A stretch of DNA of 42,822 nucleotides, taken from Asticcacaulis sp. GTDB lineage: Bacteria; Pseudomonadota; Alphaproteobacteria; Caulobacterales; Caulobacteraceae. The stretch is from NCBI RefSeq assembly GCF_027484505.1, contig NZ_JAIXSV010000080.1, forward strand, positions 1 to 42,822, in the 5' to 3' direction. Both the position numbers and the translations under genes were made by a program. Positions 7,810 to 17,325 of this stretch are shown here, piece by piece. A model generated the notes under the pieces. That model was not told the DNA's origin. It was given only the letters and a program-made list of their open reading frames with translations, and did not search any database. The first letter of the stretch is position 1. Every line of letters starts with the position of its first letter.

Positions 7810-8739
7810 TTAGTAACGCTGCGAGGACAGGAGCGCCCTGGCGATGGCCAGAACGGTGAAGGTAATCAGGAACAGCACCAGACCCAGCGCGATCAGCGAG
7901 GCAAGGTGGACGCCCGAGGCTTCGTTGAACTCATTGGCGATGGTCGAGGCGAGCGTCGAGCCCGACGCGAACAGCGAGTCCGGGAAGCGGTGTGAATTGC
8001 CGATGATGAAGGTGACGGCCATGGTCTCACCCAGAGCGCGGCCGAAGCCCAGCATGACCACGCCGATCATGCCCTTCTTGACGTAGGGGATCAGGACCGA
8101 GCCCACCACTTCGTAGGAGGTGCAGCCGAGGCCGAAGGCGGCTTCGCGCACCTGCGGCGGGATCGAGCGGAACAGCTCACGGAAGACCGCCGACATATAG
8201 GGCAGGATCATGATGGCCAGCACGATGGAGGCCGTGAAGATATTGGCGCCGTTGGGCACACCGGCCAGCAGCTTGCCCCAGAAGCTTTCCGGGTCGAGGC
8301 TGGTCAGGATGGGCAACTGCACCGTGCGTGCAAACCACGGCGCGAAGACGAACAGGCCCCACATGCCATAGACGATGGAGGGGATACCGGCCAGAAGCTC
8401 AATGGCGGTCGAAACCGGCTGGGCGATGGCCTTGGGGCAATACTGGGTCAGGAAGACCGAGACGCAGACGGCGATGGGCAGGGCAATGGCCAGAGACAGC
8501 ACCGCGGTGATCAGCGTGCCGACGATGGGACCGGCGGCCCCATAAACCTCGGTGACCGGGTTCCAGGTGCTGGAGGTCAGGAAGCCGAAGCCGAACTTGG
8601 AGATGGCGGGCCAGCCGCCGATCATCAGGGCGACGATCAGGCCGCCCAGAGTCAGGAGCAGGGTCGTCGCCGCCGCGAAGGCGAGGCCGCGGAAGATCGG
8701 GTCAACGGGATCAGGGTGGCGGGCGCTCTGAAGAGACAT
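7810..8739 (-). CDS. pstC: Phosphate ABC transporter permease PstC
   Basis: Inner-membrane permease, 309 residues from the chosen ATG (MSLQSARHPDPV) with GGAAA about 10 nt upstream. An ATG four codons earlier at 8751 is possible but has no visible Shine-Dalgarno. Membrane segments start at GLAFAAATTLLLTLGGLIVALM. PstC landmarks: GAAGPIVGTLITAVLSLAIALPIAV, ELLAGIPSIVYGMWGLFVFAPW, the EAA-type loop REAAFGLGCTSYEVVGSVLIP, and GFGRALGETMAVTFIIGN. It sits about 16 nt after pstS in a tight operon. Confidence 0.95.
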   Translation of the reverse strand: MSLQSARHPDPVDPIFRGLAFAAATTLLLTLGGLIVALMIGGWPAISKFGFGFLTSSTWNPVTEVYGAAGPIVGTLITAVLSLAIALPIAVCVSVFLTQYCPKAIAQPVSTAIELLAGIPSIVYGMWGLFVFAPWFARTVQLPILTSLDPESFWGKLLAGVPNGANIFTASIVLAIMILPYMSAVFRELFRSIPPQVREAAFGLGCTSYEVVGSVLIPYVKKGMIGVVMLGFGRALGETMAVTFIIGNSHRFPDSLFASGSTLASTIANEFNEASGVHLASLIALGLVLFLITFTVLAIARALLSSQRY

Positions 8740-8755
8740 CGGGGTTTCCATAAGC

Positions 8756-9874
8756 TTACTGAGCGGAGGCGGCAGAGGCCGCCACGGCGGGCGCGGGGGT
8801 GGCCGGGGCATAGACCGGCTTACCGTCCGGACCGGTGATCTGCGACCACTGGGCGCGCATCATCTGCTTCACCTCAGGGGGCAGGGGGACGTAGTGCATC
8901 CTGGTCGCCAGCGCGTCGCCATTGGTATAGGCCCAGTCGAAGAAGGTGAGGGCGGCGCGGCCGCTGGCCGGCTTGTCCTGCTTCTTGTGCATGACGATGA
9001 AGACGGTGCCGGTGATCGGCCACGCCTGAGCCCCCGGCTGATCGAGCAGCAGAAGCTGGTTGCCCGGCGCGTTGGCCCAGTCGGCGCCAGCCGCTGCTGC
9101 GGCAAAGGCTTCGATGGACGGGGCGATCATGTGGCCGTCGTGGTTGCGCATATTGGCGACAGCGGTGCCGGTGCGCGCGGCGACGGCGAATTCGACATAG
9201 CCGATGGAGCCAAGAGTCTGCTTGACGAAGGCGGAGACGCCCTCATTGCCCTTACCCCCAAGGCCTGCGGGCCATTCCAGCGCGTCGGCGGCCCCGACCT
9301 CTGCCTTCCACGTCGGGCTGACCTTGGCCAGATAGTTGGAGAAGAGGAAGGTGGTGCCCGACCCGTCGGCACGGTGAATGACCGTGATGGGCAGGTGCGG
9401 CAGTTTCAGGCCCGGATTGAGGGCGCGGATGGCCGGGTCGTCCCAGCGCTTGACCTTGCCCATATAGATATCGGCCAGCAGCGGGCCGGTCAGGTTCATC
9501 TGACCGCTCTTGACGTCGGGCAGGTTGACGATGGGTACGATGCCGCCCATCACGATGGGGAATTGCAGCAGGCCGGTTTCGTCGAGGTCGGCGGGCTTTA
9601 CCGGCTTGTCCGTGGCACCGAAATCGACCGTCTTGACCTTGATCTGACGCACGCCGCCGCCGGAGCCAATCGACTGATAATTCAGGCGGACGCCGGTGGT
9701 GTCCTTATAGGTTTCGGCCCACTTGGCCCCCAGCGGCGCGAAAAAGGTCGAACCTGCGCCAGTGATGTCGCCCGCCGCCGGCGCGTCCTTGCCCTCAGCC
9801 GTCGTGGCACCCTTATCCGAGCACGCGGTCAGCATCAGCAGCGCGCCAAGCGCCAGGGCGAAGGGTTTGAACAT
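8756..9874 (-). CDS. pstS: Phosphate-binding lipoprotein PstS
   Basis: Phosphate-binding protein that delivers phosphate to PstCA. At 372 residues it starts with a lipoprotein signal peptide (FALALGALLMLTAC, lipid-modified Cys18). Ligand-binding family motifs: GAGSTFFAPLGAKWAETY, IGSGGGVRQI, VDFGATDKP, IYMGKVKRWDDPAI and HRADGSGTTFLFSNYL. The C-terminus adds a low-complexity Ala/Pro tail after PDGKPVYAP that is unlikely to be part of the fold. It is first in the operon, with a candidate Pho box upstream, consistent with induction during phosphate starvation. Confidence 0.96.
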   Translation of the reverse strand: MFKPFALALGALLMLTACSDKGATTAEGKDAPAAGDITGAGSTFFAPLGAKWAETYKDTTGVRLNYQSIGSGGGVRQIKVKTVDFGATDKPVKPADLDETGLLQFPIVMGGIVPIVNLPDVKSGQMNLTGPLLADIYMGKVKRWDDPAIRALNPGLKLPHLPITVIHRADGSGTTFLFSNYLAKVSPTWKAEVGAADALEWPAGLGGKGNEGVSAFVKQTLGSIGYVEFAVAARTGTAVANMRNHDGHMIAPSIEAFAAAAAGADWANAPGNQLLLLDQPGAQAWPITGTVFIVMHKKQDKPASGRAALTFFDWAYTNGDALATRMHYVPLPPEVKQMMRAQWSQITGPDGKPVYAPATPAPAVAASAASAQ

Positions 9875-10011
9875 CTACTCGTCTCCGATGATCCGACGAA
9901 CACGTTTCCGGGGGGAAACTCGTATCCGAATCCAACCACCGGTAAAGCACCGCTGCGTTAAACAAATATGACGCAAGGGTAAACGGCAGGCGGTGCTGTG
10001 AAGCTGACGCG

Positions 10012-10033
10012 GCATTACAACAGTTTTGTGACA
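10012..10033 (-). promoter_or_regulatory. Candidate Pho box upstream of pstS
   Basis: Read on the minus strand, TGTCAC and TGTTGT begin exactly 11 bp apart in an otherwise A-rich context. This matches the 11-bp direct-repeat spacing of PhoB sites (TGTCAT-like halves). It lies about 140 bp upstream of the pstS start. Only two half-sites are convincing and the second is imperfect. Confidence 0.45.
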
Positions 10034-10064
10034 CTTGTGTGAAGGTCGCCGACCGTGGATTGCC

Positions 10065-11693
10065 TTAAGCGGCGCGCACCGCGCGCAGGAAGCTGTCCAC
10101 GGCGCCGTTGAGGCGTGCGGTTTCTTCGGCCAGATGCGCCGATTCTTCGCTGACGCAGGCGGCGGTCTGATCGGTTTCGTCGGCCGAACGGTGCACCTGT
10201 TGCAGGGTGCGACCCACTGCCTGCGCGTCGGCGGCGGTCTGTTCGATGGTTTCGCCGATGCGGGCGGTGAGGCCCGTCTGCGCCTCGACGGCCTGAGCGA
10301 CGTCCTGAGCCGTGCGGCCCATGTCTTCGATGATGCTGCGGATGGCCCCGACGCTGTCCACGGTCTCACGCGTCGCCGACTGGATGTCCTGAATCTGGGT
10401 GGTGATGCGGCGGGTGGCTTCGGCGACGCGGCCGGAGAGGATCTTGACCTCTGAGGCGACGACCGCAAAGCCCTTGCCGGCGTCTCCGGCGCGCGCCGAT
10501 TCGATGGTGGCGTTGAGCGCCAGCAGATTGATCTGGGACGCCACGTCGTCGATCAGGCTGATAATATCGGTGATCTGTGCCGACCGGGCCGACAGCGAGT
10601 CGAGCTTGGCCGCCGCGTCGGCGGAGCGGTGCGCCGCTTCGTGGGCGATGGCGTCGGAGCGGGCGCTGCGTTCGGCGATATCGCGGATGGCGAGGCTGAG
10701 GGCCTGCGCGGCTTCGGAGACGTGCCGGGCGCGCTCCTGCGTATTGCGCGTCGCCGTGGCGGCGGTTTCGACGCCTTCGCGGGTACGGATGGCGATTTCC
10801 GAGACATCGGCGGCGCGTTCGTGCAGACCGCCGACCGACTGCTTCACCCGGTCGAGAATGCGGCAGGCGGTCTGTTCAAAGGCCGCGGCAGCGTCTGACA
10901 TGGCGGCACGGCGGCTAGCTTCGGCCTGAAGCGCCTCATGTTCGGCGCGCAGCCGGTCGTGCTCCATGGCCTGCAATTGCTGCGAGCGGGCGGCGTTTTC
11001 CTGACGCACACGCTCAGCGGCGTGGCGGTGACGCCCGACGATCAGCCCGGCAGCAATGGCTGCCAGGGCGGCGACGCCCAGACCGGTCAGCAGCGCATTG
11101 CGGATGCCCTCCAGCCGTTTCAGATAGGCGTCCACGCGGATATCGACGCCGACCAGGCCGACAAAGCGGCCCTTGTCCACCAGCGGCGCATAGCCCGACA
11201 GGAAGGTGCCCCATTTGTCTGTATAGGTGTCGGCCTCGACCTGCGGGGCCTGGGTTTCAAAAGCCTTTTCCAGCACAGGCGTGCTGTTCTCATAGGTTTC
11301 CATCACGCCCGTCGGCACGACGGCTTCGCCCGGCTTGGGGATGGAGGCGTCCATGATGAAGTGGGTCTTACCGTCCACCCGGACCATGGTGTAGATGTAG
11401 GCGAGATCGGGATTGCCGCGCAACAGGGCGAAATAGGGGGCGCGCACGTGCTCATAATCGGCATTACCCTGATCTTCCGGGCGGGTGATGCGGGCGTGGG
11501 CGGTGATGTCGGTCAGCTGCGCCGCGCTGACGGCGACGCGCATCAGATTGGTGCGCACCTCGTTTTTCAGCGCAGACGAAGCGGTGAGATAGACCGCCAG
11601 ACCGGTGACGGCAGCGGCGGCAAACAGAGCGCCCCCGGCGATCAGCCCGTCGCGCCAGCCCACGCCTAACCGGATGCCCAAACGCTCAAGCAT
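10065..11693 (-). CDS. Methyl-accepting chemotaxis protein
   Basis: Membrane chemoreceptor of 542 residues. Transmembrane segment 1 is about residues 16-38 and segment 2 about 200-220. The periplasmic domain between them has PDC/Cache-like features ([47 protein letters not shown]). A coiled coil (residues about 225-270) follows directly; a recognisable HAMP domain is not evident. The signalling tip [30 protein letters not shown]-type block lies at about 387-416. The C-terminus (FLRAVRAA) has no NWETF-type CheR/CheB tether. The ATG at 11693 was chosen because GAGG lies upstream; a GTG four codons earlier would sit on the Shine-Dalgarno. It transcribes toward pstS but is separated from it by 190 bp with a Pho-box candidate. 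The ligand is unknown. Confidence 0.93.
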   Translation of the reverse strand: MLERLGIRLGVGWRDGLIAGGALFAAAAVTGLAVYLTASSALKNEVRTNLMRVAVSAAQLTDITAHARITRPEDQGNADYEHVRAPYFALLRGNPDLAYIYTMVRVDGKTHFIMDASIPKPGEAVVPTGVMETYENSTPVLEKAFETQAPQVEADTYTDKWGTFLSGYAPLVDKGRFVGLVGVDIRVDAYLKRLEGIRNALLTGLGVAALAAIAAGLIVGRHRHAAERVRQENAARSQQLQAMEHDRLRAEHEALQAEASRRAAMSDAAAAFEQTACRILDRVKQSVGGLHERAADVSEIAIRTREGVETAATATRNTQERARHVSEAAQALSLAIRDIAERSARSDAIAHEAAHRSADAAAKLDSLSARSAQITDIISLIDDVASQINLLALNATIESARAGDAGKGFAVVASEVKILSGRVAEATRRITTQIQDIQSATRETVDSVGAIRSIIEDMGRTAQDVAQAVEAQTGLTARIGETIEQTAADAQAVGRTLQQVHRSADETDQTAACVSEESAHLAEETARLNGAVDSFLRAVRAA

Positions 11694-11847
11694 AGTCGCC
11701 CCCACCTCTTGCCGGCACCTGTCTGAGCCGACTCGTTTTCTGAACTGAACGTCCAGTAACGCTTCGTTTTTTAATGGAGGGTTAACCGTGGGGGCGGCGG
11801 CGGATAAAAGCTGTTTATGGTGCTATCTTGCCGTGCCTGCAGCCGGC

Positions 11848-12483
11848 CTATTTCAGGATGAACAGCACCTTCATCACCTCGCGTAAATCGTTGGCGAGGG
11901 CCTCACGGTCGATGTCCGGATGGGTGATGGCGCGGATCATCATGCCGTCGAACAACATGCTGATGATTTCACCGCGCGCGTCCAGACGCCGGCGGTCACA
12001 CCCCGGATTGAGGCGATCACAGAGGCTGCGGCCCAGTTCGCGTTCCTGCACATCGGCGGCCTGCACAATGGCGGCGACGCGCGGATTGCGTGCGGCTTCG
12101 GCTAGCACTTCGAGCGCCAGCGCGCTTTTGTCCGGGCCGTATTTGTGGTCCAGTGCGAAGTCGATGGTGTTGAGAAGGGTATCCAGCAACTGATCGTCCG
12201 GCGTGTCGTCCCATTCGGCGAACTTGGCGCGCATTTCGGCCAGATCGCTGGCGACGATGGCTTCAATAATGGCTTCTTTATTCGCAAAGTAGCGATAGAT
12301 AACGCCGACACTCATCTTCGCTTCGGCGGCGATGTCGGCCATGGAGGCGCCATGAAAACCGGAGCGTCTGACGCAGCGCAATGTGGCGTCCAGAATCTGC
12401 TGGCGTCGCTCCTCGCGGCTTTGACGCGCACGGGGCAGAATAGGGGTAGTATTATGAGGGGACTTCAAAGCTGTACTGGTCAT
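11848..12483 (-). CDS. TetR-family repressor of the divergent RND efflux operon
   Basis: A 211-residue regulator. The N-terminal HTH is typical of TetR proteins: REERRQQILDATLRCVRRSGF, then GASMADIAAEAKMSVGVIYRYFANKEAII (about residues 20-70). The remaining helices form a ligand-binding/dimerisation domain (LLDTLLNTIDFALDH; ALALEVLAEAARNPRVAAIV). The start at 12483 is the first ATG before the conserved domain; upstream in-frame codons run through the promoter region. It is divergent from the membrane fusion protein gene, the common arrangement for AcrR/TtgR-type repressors that sense pump substrates. The palindrome at 12579-12604 is a likely operator. Confidence 0.9.
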   Translation of the reverse strand: MTSTALKSPHNTTPILPRARQSREERRQQILDATLRCVRRSGFHGASMADIAAEAKMSVGVIYRYFANKEAIIEAIVASDLAEMRAKFAEWDDTPDDQLLDTLLNTIDFALDHKYGPDKSALALEVLAEAARNPRVAAIVQAADVQERELGRSLCDRLNPGCDRRRLDARGEIISMLFDGMMIRAITHPDIDREALANDLREVMKVLFILK

Positions 12484-12527
12484 CCGCGGTGGCAAACCCT
12501 TCGTGGATAAGGGGTTAACATTTTTTA

Positions 12528-12604
12528 ATATTATCTCTGCGCTTGACATACACCAAAAAGCCGCGTAATGCCAGAAAAAATGAGAATGATCGTTCACTCT
12601 CATT
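12528..12604. promoter_or_regulatory. Overlapping divergent promoters and palindromic operator (tetR / efflux operon)
   Basis: Plus strand: TTGACA (12543-12548), 17-nt spacer, TAATGC (12566-12571). Minus strand: TTGGTG (12551-12556), 17-nt spacer, TAATAT (12528-12533). The two promoters interleave. A 26-bp imperfect palindrome at 12579-12604 (left half AATGAGAATGATC; 11 of 13 positions symmetrical) begins where efflux transcription should start. Repressor binding there could block both directions. Its AATGAGAATGAT half also resembles Fur-type sites, so metal control is an alternative. Confidence 0.6.
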
Positions 12605-12734
12605 TCGTGCTGACACTTTCTTGCACATTCGTGCGACAGGTGTAGGGCGTGTTTTGCGTTGCACACTTTGATCTGCGCCGACGTATAAGGCGGCATTTAC
12701 AAGTGACTGACATTTCGTTCCGGAGAGAACCCGC

Positions 12735-13931
12735 ATGAGATCGCAATTTCCCTTTATGAAATCCGCAGCGGTGGTGCTGGCGCTTGGCCTCACCCTCACG
12801 GCCTGCGGCAAGAAGGAAGGCGGCCCCGGGGCGGGCGGCATGGGCATGGGCGGGCCGACCGAAGTGGGTATCGTCGTCGTGGCCTCTGAGCCGGTCAATC
12901 TGACGACCGAGTTGTCAGGCCGCACCTCGGCCTATCTGCTGTCGGAAGTGCGCCCGCAGGTCAGCGGCATCGTCAAGGCCCGCCTGTTCACCGAAGGCAG
13001 CTACGTCAAGGCGGGTCAGCCGCTGTATCAGATCGACGCCGCGCCGTTTCAGGCGTCCTACGCTCAGGCGCAGGCCACTGTCGCTCAGGCCGAAGCCAAT
13101 CTGACGGCGGCACGCCTCAAGGCCGAACGCTATGCCGAGCTGGTCAAGATCAATGCCGTGTCCAGGCAGGACAATGACGACGCACAGGCGCAGTACGCTC
13201 AGGCCAGGGCGACCGTCGCTGCCGGTCAGGCCGCGCTGCAAACCGCTGGCATCAATGTCGGCTACACCAGGGTCATGGCACCGATTTCGGGCCGTATCGG
13301 CAAGTCGAACGTCACGCCAGGCGCTCTGGTCACGGCGGCGCAGGCCACCGAGCTGACGCGCATCCAGAATATCGACAATATCTATCTCGACATCAATCAG
13401 TCGGTGACCGAGCTGATGGCGCTGAAGCGCGCCGTGGCGGCGGGTCAGATCGGTGAGGCCGCCACGGCGGATGTCGAGCTGGTCCTCGAAGACGGCACGG
13501 TCTATCCGATCAAGGGCAAGCTGCAATTCTCCGACGTCAGCGTCGATGAATCGACCGGTACGGTGACGCTGCGCGCCCTGTTCCCCAACCCCAACGGCGT
13601 CCTGCTGCCGGGCATGTATGCCAAGGCGCGCATCGTGTCGGGCGTGGTCGGCAACGGCATTCTGGTGCCGCAGCCGGCGGTGACGCGCGATCCGAAGGGC
13701 AATGCCACGGTCATGGTGGTGTCGAAGGACAGCAAGGCTGAGATGCGCCCGATCAAGGTGGCGCAGACGGTCGGTGACAAGTGGCTGGTGACCGAAGGTC
13801 TGCAAGCCGGTGACAAGGTCATCGTCGAAGGTCTTCAGAAAATTCGCCCCGAAGCCCCGGTCAAACCCGTCAGCGTCGGTGCGGCCAAGGAAGCCCCTGC
13901 GGCTGCGGCGCCTGCGCAAAAAGCCAAGTAA
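12735..13931 (+). CDS. RND efflux periplasmic adaptor (membrane fusion protein), AcrA/MexA type
   Basis: Periplasmic adaptor of 398 residues linking the inner-membrane pump to the outer-membrane channel. Lipoprotein signal with lipobox LTAC (Cys24). The barrel-sandwich half motif is SGRTSAYLLSEVRPQVSGIVKARLFTEGSYVKAGQPLYQID. An alpha-helical hairpin rich in Ala/Gln follows (about residues 100-175). The second lipoyl half is YTRVMAPISGRIGKS, then beta-barrel and membrane-proximal domains (LPGMYAKARI; GDKVIVEGLQKIRP). The start has GGAGAG 7 nt upstream. It is first of three genes, adaptor-pump-channel, controlled by the divergent TetR protein. Confidence 0.95.
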   Translation: MRSQFPFMKSAAVVLALGLTLTACGKKEGGPGAGGMGMGGPTEVGIVVVASEPVNLTTELSGRTSAYLLSEVRPQVSGIVKARLFTEGSYVKAGQPLYQIDAAPFQASYAQAQATVAQAEANLTAARLKAERYAELVKINAVSRQDNDDAQAQYAQARATVAAGQAALQTAGINVGYTRVMAPISGRIGKSNVTPGALVTAAQATELTRIQNIDNIYLDINQSVTELMALKRAVAAGQIGEAATADVELVLEDGTVYPIKGKLQFSDVSVDESTGTVTLRALFPNPNGVLLPGMYAKARIVSGVVGNGILVPQPAVTRDPKGNATVMVVSKDSKAEMRPIKVAQTVGDKWLVTEGLQAGDKVIVEGLQKIRPEAPVKPVSVGAAKEAPAAAAPAQKAK

Positions 13932-14049
13932 ATCAAGCGTTTTAATTCATGGCTGATGACGCGACGCCCGAAGTGTGTCCGTCGTCAGCCCCAGACCTCT
14001 ATCTGCCAGACCTCCATCTGACTGCATCCGTTCCTGCAAAGGCATCGTC

Positions 14050-17000
14050 ATGATCTCGCGTTTCTTTATCCACAGACCGATCTTTGCCTGGGTGGTGGCC
14101 ATCGTCATCATGATGGCGGGCCTTCTGTCCATCGCCAACCTGCCGATCGCCCAGTATCCGCAGATCGCCCTGCCGCAGGTGTCGGTCAGCGCCTTCTATC
14201 CGGGCGCTTCGGCCAAGACCGTCGAAGACTCGGTCACCCAGATCGTCGAGCAGCAGATGAAGGGCATTGACGGTCTTTTGTACATGAACTCGACCTCGGA
14301 TTCGAGCGGGGCCGCCTCGATCACCCTGACCTTCAAGGCGGGAACCGATCCGGACATCGCGCAGGTTCAGGTGCAGAACAAGCTGCAATCGGCCACGCCG
14401 CTCCTGCCGCAGGAGGTGCAGCAGCAGGGCCTGACGGTGGCCAAGGCTACCTCCAGCTTCCTGATGGTGGTCGGTCTGTATGCGGAAGACCCCAGCGTTT
14501 CCGGCTATGACCTTGGCGACTACATGTCCTCGACTCTGGTCGATCAGCTCAGCCGCGTCGATGGCGTCGGCACCATCCAGAACTTCGGGGCCCAGTACGC
14601 CATGCGTATCTGGCTCGATCCGGCCAAGCTGACCAGCTACAGCCTGACGCCGACCGACGTGATGAACGCCATCCGCGCCCAGAACACGCAGGTCTCCGCC
14701 GGGCAACTGGGCGGTCTGCCGGCCGTCAAGGGCACCGTGCTCAACGCCACCATCACGGCGCAGTCGCGCCTCACCCGCATCGAGCAGTTCCGCAACATCA
14801 TCCTCAAAAACACCTCCGGCGGGGCCGTGGTGAAGCTGGAGGATGTGGCGCGCGTCGAGCTGGGGGCCCAGCAATATACCGGGACGGTGAAGTTCAACGG
14901 CCGTGAGGCGACCGGTGTCGCCATCAGCCTGGCCACCGGGGCCAATGCGCTCAACACCGCCAATGCGGTGAAGGCCAAGATGGCCGAACTGGAAAAGAAC
15001 TTCCCCAAGGGTTACCGCTATGTGGTGCCGTTCGACACGACGCCGTTTATCGAGCTGTCGATCCATGAGGTCGTGAAGACCCTGATCGAAGCCGTGGTGC
15101 TCGTCTTCGTCGTCATGTTCCTGTTCCTGCAAAACTGGCGCGCCACCATTATCCCGACCATCGCGGTGCCGGTGGTGTTGCTGGGGACGTTTGGGGTGCT
15201 GGCGGCCTTTGGCTATTCGATCAATACCCTGACCCTGTTCGGGCTTGTGCTGGCTATCGGTCTGCTGGTCGATGACGCTATCGTCGTGGTCGAAAACGTC
15301 GAGCGCGTCATGCACGAGGAAAAGCTGCCGCCCATGGCGGCCACTATCAAGTCGATGGAAGAAATCACCGGGGCGCTGATCGGCATTGCGCTGGTCCTGT
15401 CGGCGGTGTTCATCCCCATGGCCTTCTTCGGCGGGTCGCAGGGCGTCATCTATCGTCAGTTCTCGATCACCATCGTTTCGGCCATGGTCCTGTCGGTGGT
15501 CGTCGCCCTGATACTGACGCCGGCCCTGTGTGCCACGCTTCTGAAAGCCTCTGATGCCGAACATCAGGACAAGAAGGGCTTTTTCGGCTGGTTCAACCGC
15601 AACTTTGACCGCATGGCCAATGGCTACCGCAACACGGTGGGCAAGATTCTGGGGCAGGGCGGTCGCTACATGATTGTCTTCGCGGTGATCGTCGGCCTGA
15701 TGGCCTTCCTGTTCACCCGTATCCCGACCTCCTTCCTGCCGGAAGAGGATCAGGGCATCATGTTCTCGCTGGTGCAATTGCCGCCGGGGGCCACGGATGA
15801 GCGTACCGGTCAGGTCATGGATCAGGTCGCCGCGCACTTTGCCAAGGACCCGGCCGTGGAATCGAACTTTACGGTCAGCGGCTTCTCTTTCGCCGGTGTG
15901 GGGCAAAATGCCGGTATGGCCTTCGTCCGCCTCAAACCCTTTGAGGAGCGCAAATCGCCGGACCTGAAAGCCCCCGCTGTCGCCGGGCGCGCCATGGGTG
16001 CCTTCAGCCAGTTCCGTGACGCCATGGCCTTTGCCATCGTGCCGCCCGCAGTGTCCGAACTCGGCAACTCGTCAGGTTTCGACCTTCAGCTGAAGGACGT
16101 CGGGGGTCTGGGCCACGAAGCCCTGCTCAATGCCCGTAATCAGGTGCTGGGTATGGCGGCGCAGAACCCGTCGCTGATGGCCGTGCGTCCCAACGGCATG
16201 GAAGACACGCCGGAACTGAAGCTCGACATCGATCAGGTCGCCGCCGGGTCGATGGGCGTGAGCCTCAGCGATGTCAATGCCACGCTTTCGACCGCTATGG
16301 GCGGGGCCTATGTCAACGACTTTATCGACCGCAACCGCGTCAAGAAGGTCTATGTGCAGGCCGATGCGCCCTTCCGCATGAAGCCGGAGGATCTGAACCA
16401 GTGGTATGTGCGTAATACTCAGGGTCAGATGGTGCCTTTGTCGGCCTTCACGACCGCACACTGGGCCTATGGCTCGCCGCGACTGGAACGCTATAACGGT
16501 GCGCCGTCGATGAATATTCAGGGTATGGCTGCGCCGGGCAAGTCGTCGGGTCAGGCCATGGCCGAGATGGAGAAGATCATCGCGCAACTGCCCCCCGGCA
16601 TCAGCTATGAATGGACCGGCCTGTCGCTTCAGGAGAAGGCGTCAGGGGCCGAAGCGCCGATGCTCTACGCCCTGTCGATCTTCGTCGTCTTCATTCTGCT
16701 GGCCGCCCTGTATGAGAGCTGGTCGATCCCGGTGGCCATCGTCATGGTTATCCCGCTAGGTGTGCTGGGGGCGCTGATTGCCACCCTGCTGCGCGGCCTG
16801 TCGAACGACATCTATCTTCAGGTAGCGCTGCTGACCATCATCGGTCTGTCGGCCAAGAACGCCATCCTGATCGTCGAGTTTGCCAAGCACAACCACGAAA
16901 ACGGCATGGGTCTTATTGAGGCAACGCTTCAGGCCGCCCGCGTCCGCCTGCGCCCGATCATCATGACCTCGATGGCCTTCACCTTCGGCATCCTGCCGCT

Positions 17001-17226
17001 GTTCTTCGCCAATGGCGCGGGGTCGGGTAGCCAGAACGCCATCGGTACGGGTCTGGTCGGCGGTATCCTGTCGGCCACCTTCCTGGCGGTGTTCTTTATC
17101 CCGCTTTTCTTTGTCATCATTGAAAAGATGTTCAAGGCGGACGAAAAGCACCTTAAGACTCTGGCGGCGGAGCGCGAAGCTCTGGCGGCGCTGGAACAGT
17201 CGCGTCACAACCGTGAGGACCACTAG
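14050..17226 (+). CDS. RND multidrug efflux pump, HAE1 family (AcrB/MexB type)
   Basis: Inner-membrane proton-driven pump of 1058 residues, the usual length. The start is the ATG of [19 protein letters not shown], preceded by AAGG 7 nt upstream; the in-frame codons before it do not belong to the family. The proton-relay residues are Asp408-Asp409 in [18 protein letters not shown] and Lys936 in [15 protein letters not shown]. The twelve membrane segments fall into two groups separated by large periplasmic loops (porter and docking domains). Family stretches include [31 protein letters not shown] and [19 protein letters not shown]. Substrate range cannot be read, but the HAE1 family exports drugs, dyes and solvents. 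Confidence 0.97.
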   Translation: MISRFFIHRPIFAWVVAIVIMMAGLLSIANLPIAQYPQIALPQVSVSAFYPGASAKTVEDSVTQIVEQQMKGIDGLLYMNSTSDSSGAASITLTFKAGTDPDIAQVQVQNKLQSATPLLPQEVQQQGLTVAKATSSFLMVVGLYAEDPSVSGYDLGDYMSSTLVDQLSRVDGVGTIQNFGAQYAMRIWLDPAKLTSYSLTPTDVMNAIRAQNTQVSAGQLGGLPAVKGTVLNATITAQSRLTRIEQFRNIILKNTSGGAVVKLEDVARVELGAQQYTGTVKFNGREATGVAISLATGANALNTANAVKAKMAELEKNFPKGYRYVVPFDTTPFIELSIHEVVKTLIEAVVLVFVVMFLFLQNWRATIIPTIAVPVVLLGTFGVLAAFGYSINTLTLFGLVLAIGLLVDDAIVVVENVERVMHEEKLPPMAATIKSMEEITGALIGIALVLSAVFIPMAFFGGSQGVIYRQFSITIVSAMVLSVVVALILTPALCATLLKASDAEHQDKKGFFGWFNRNFDRMANGYRNTVGKILGQGGRYMIVFAVIVGLMAFLFTRIPTSFLPEEDQGIMFSLVQLPPGATDERTGQVMDQVAAHFAKDPAVESNFTVSGFSFAGVGQNAGMAFVRLKPFEERKSPDLKAPAVAGRAMGAFSQFRDAMAFAIVPPAVSELGNSSGFDLQLKDVGGLGHEALLNARNQVLGMAAQNPSLMAVRPNGMEDTPELKLDIDQVAAGSMGVSLSDVNATLSTAMGGAYVNDFIDRNRVKKVYVQADAPFRMKPEDLNQWYVRNTQGQMVPLSAFTTAHWAYGSPRLERYNGAPSMNIQGMAAPGKSSGQAMAEMEKIIAQLPPGISYEWTGLSLQEKASGAEAPMLYALSIFVVFILLAALYESWSIPVAIVMVIPLGVLGALIATLLRGLSNDIYLQVALLTIIGLSAKNAILIVEFAKHNHENGMGLIEATLQAARVRLRPIIMTSMAFTFGILPLFFANGAGSGSQNAIGTGLVGGILSATFLAVFFIPLFFVIIEKMFKADEKHLKTLAAEREALAALEQSRHNREDH

Positions 17227-17269
17227 AGCCTTGCCGATCTGATTTCATCAGATCGGCGCTCTGTATTTT
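17225..17269 (+). terminator. Terminator-like hairpin after the RND pump gene
   Basis: The stem pairs AGAGC with GCTCT and GCCGATCTGAT with ATCAGATCGGC (loop TTC), followed by GTATTTTT. The left arm begins at the pump stop codon. Because the outer-membrane channel gene follows within 100 bp, it may only attenuate expression of the third gene. Confidence 0.65.
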
Positions 17270-17275
17270 TGATTT

Positions 17276-17320
17276 GACGCACTTTTAATCCGAAAAGTGC
17301 GTCACACTTTTCGGAAAGTG
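17276..17320 (+). repeat. Alternative overlapping hairpins before the outer-membrane channel gene
   Basis: Three mutually exclusive pairings: GACGCACTTTT/AAAAGTGCGTC (17276-17303), CCGAAAAGTG/CACTTTTCGG (17290-17314), and CACTTT/AAAGTG (17305-17320). The last covers the GGAAAG Shine-Dalgarno (17313-17318) of the next gene. Similar CACTTTTCGG-rich palindromes recur at 42406-42474. Confidence 0.6.
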
Positions 17321-17325
17321 CTCTT

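Noticed and set aside
13999-15906. Long open frame on the minus strand (635 codons)
   Set aside because: Lies antisense to the RND pump gene; composition is rich in His, Gln, Arg and Gly as expected for the complement of a high-GC gene, with no recognisable domain.
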